64,000 nucleotides of DNA from NCBI GenBank assembly GCA_009823505.1, contig VZQC01001015.1, positions 1 to 64,000 on the forward strand. The letters run 5' to 3'. The notes under the pieces are model-generated. The model did no database searches and was not told the DNA's origin. It saw nothing but the letters and a program-made list of their open reading frames with translations. Positions within the stretch are counted from its first letter, which is position 1, and each line of letters begins with the position of its first letter. Below are positions 63,780 through 64,000 of this stretch, piece by piece. The translations under genes were made by a program, and so were the position numbers. This DNA is from Rhizomys pruinosus. Taxonomy: Eukaryota; Chordata; Mammalia; Rodentia; Spalacidae.

Positions 63780-63885
63780 CTCTCTGTGGGATGGTCTCTT
63801 CCCAGGAGGGTGGACCCTGTGCCCTCTCATGTGCCCAACACAAAGCAGGTGCTCTGTCAATGCCCAATGAATGCATGGAAGAGTG
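63780..63885 (+). mobile_element. L2 LINE tail relic (probable)
   Basis: caacacaaagcaggtgctct and gtcaatgcccaatgaatgca match the L2 tail agtaggtgctcaataaat ... gaatgaatg. Confidence 0.5.
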
Positions 63886-64000
63886 CATGCATGCCTGCTG
63901 TTTCTGATTTGGTGTGGATGCCTTCAAAGACTGGCTTCTTGGCCAAAACAAAAATAGGTATCAGTTATCGTATGTGAAGGTCCTTTGTCCATTTTGGAAT

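Overview
This is about 64 kb of rodent nuclear DNA, either intergenic or deep intronic. I find no functional protein-coding gene, no cellular RNA gene, and no bacterial-type system such as a CRISPR array, operon or phage. The organism is placed by its repeats. B1, B2, B3 and B4/RSINE-type SINEs occur alongside ORR1/MT-like ERVL-MaLR LTRs and rodent-type L1 elements, a combination specific to mouse-like rodents (Muroidea). The B1 copies share an unusual 3' motif (acagggagaccctgtctc) and the youngest B2 copies carry a 17-bp internal duplication. Neither matches the house mouse or Norway rat consensus as I remember it, so I suspect another muroid lineage, but I cannot name the species.

Layout. 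0-4.5 kb: unassigned sequence, a small L1 3' fragment, one LTR and several SINEs. 4.56-13.08 kb: a single antisense L1 insertion of about 8.5 kb, bounded by a perfect 15-bp target-site duplication (TSD). It contains an ORF2 relic (the reverse-transcriptase FADD motif is still readable), an ORF1 relic with an internal tandem duplication of about 600 bp, a G-rich/CpG-rich 5' UTR, and an abnormally long 3' region of about 2.3 kb. 13-31 kb: SINEs, simple repeats and MaLR LTRs. These include a 5' LTR with its tRNA-Leu-type primer-binding site (15.7-16.4 kb) and a B2-B1 chimeric SINE inserted as one unit into an LTR (29.5-30.2 kb). 31-34.4 kb: repeat-poor. 34.4-36 kb: a MaLR LTR, a 5'-end-only L1 fragment with 200-bp promoter monomers, and a MER5A DNA-transposon fossil. 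36-57 kb: ancient MIR/L2/MER5A relics overlain by many young SINEs, and an old L1M body split by SINEs. 57.3-59.5 kb: the clearest repeat-free block. 59.5-64 kb: SINE-dense again.

The interest lies in retrotransposition products. They include a heterodimeric SINE, a poly(A)-tail-only insertion with a 16-bp duplication, an L1 with a very long 3' end, an indel-rich L1 duplication that may be an assembly artefact, a local sequence copied into an old SINE, and a newly duplicated B2 subfamily. Family names were assigned from memory of consensus sequences without database searches, so class-level calls are firmer than subfamily names. All open reading frames longer than about 100 codons fall in repeats, low-complexity DNA or sequence with no coding signature.
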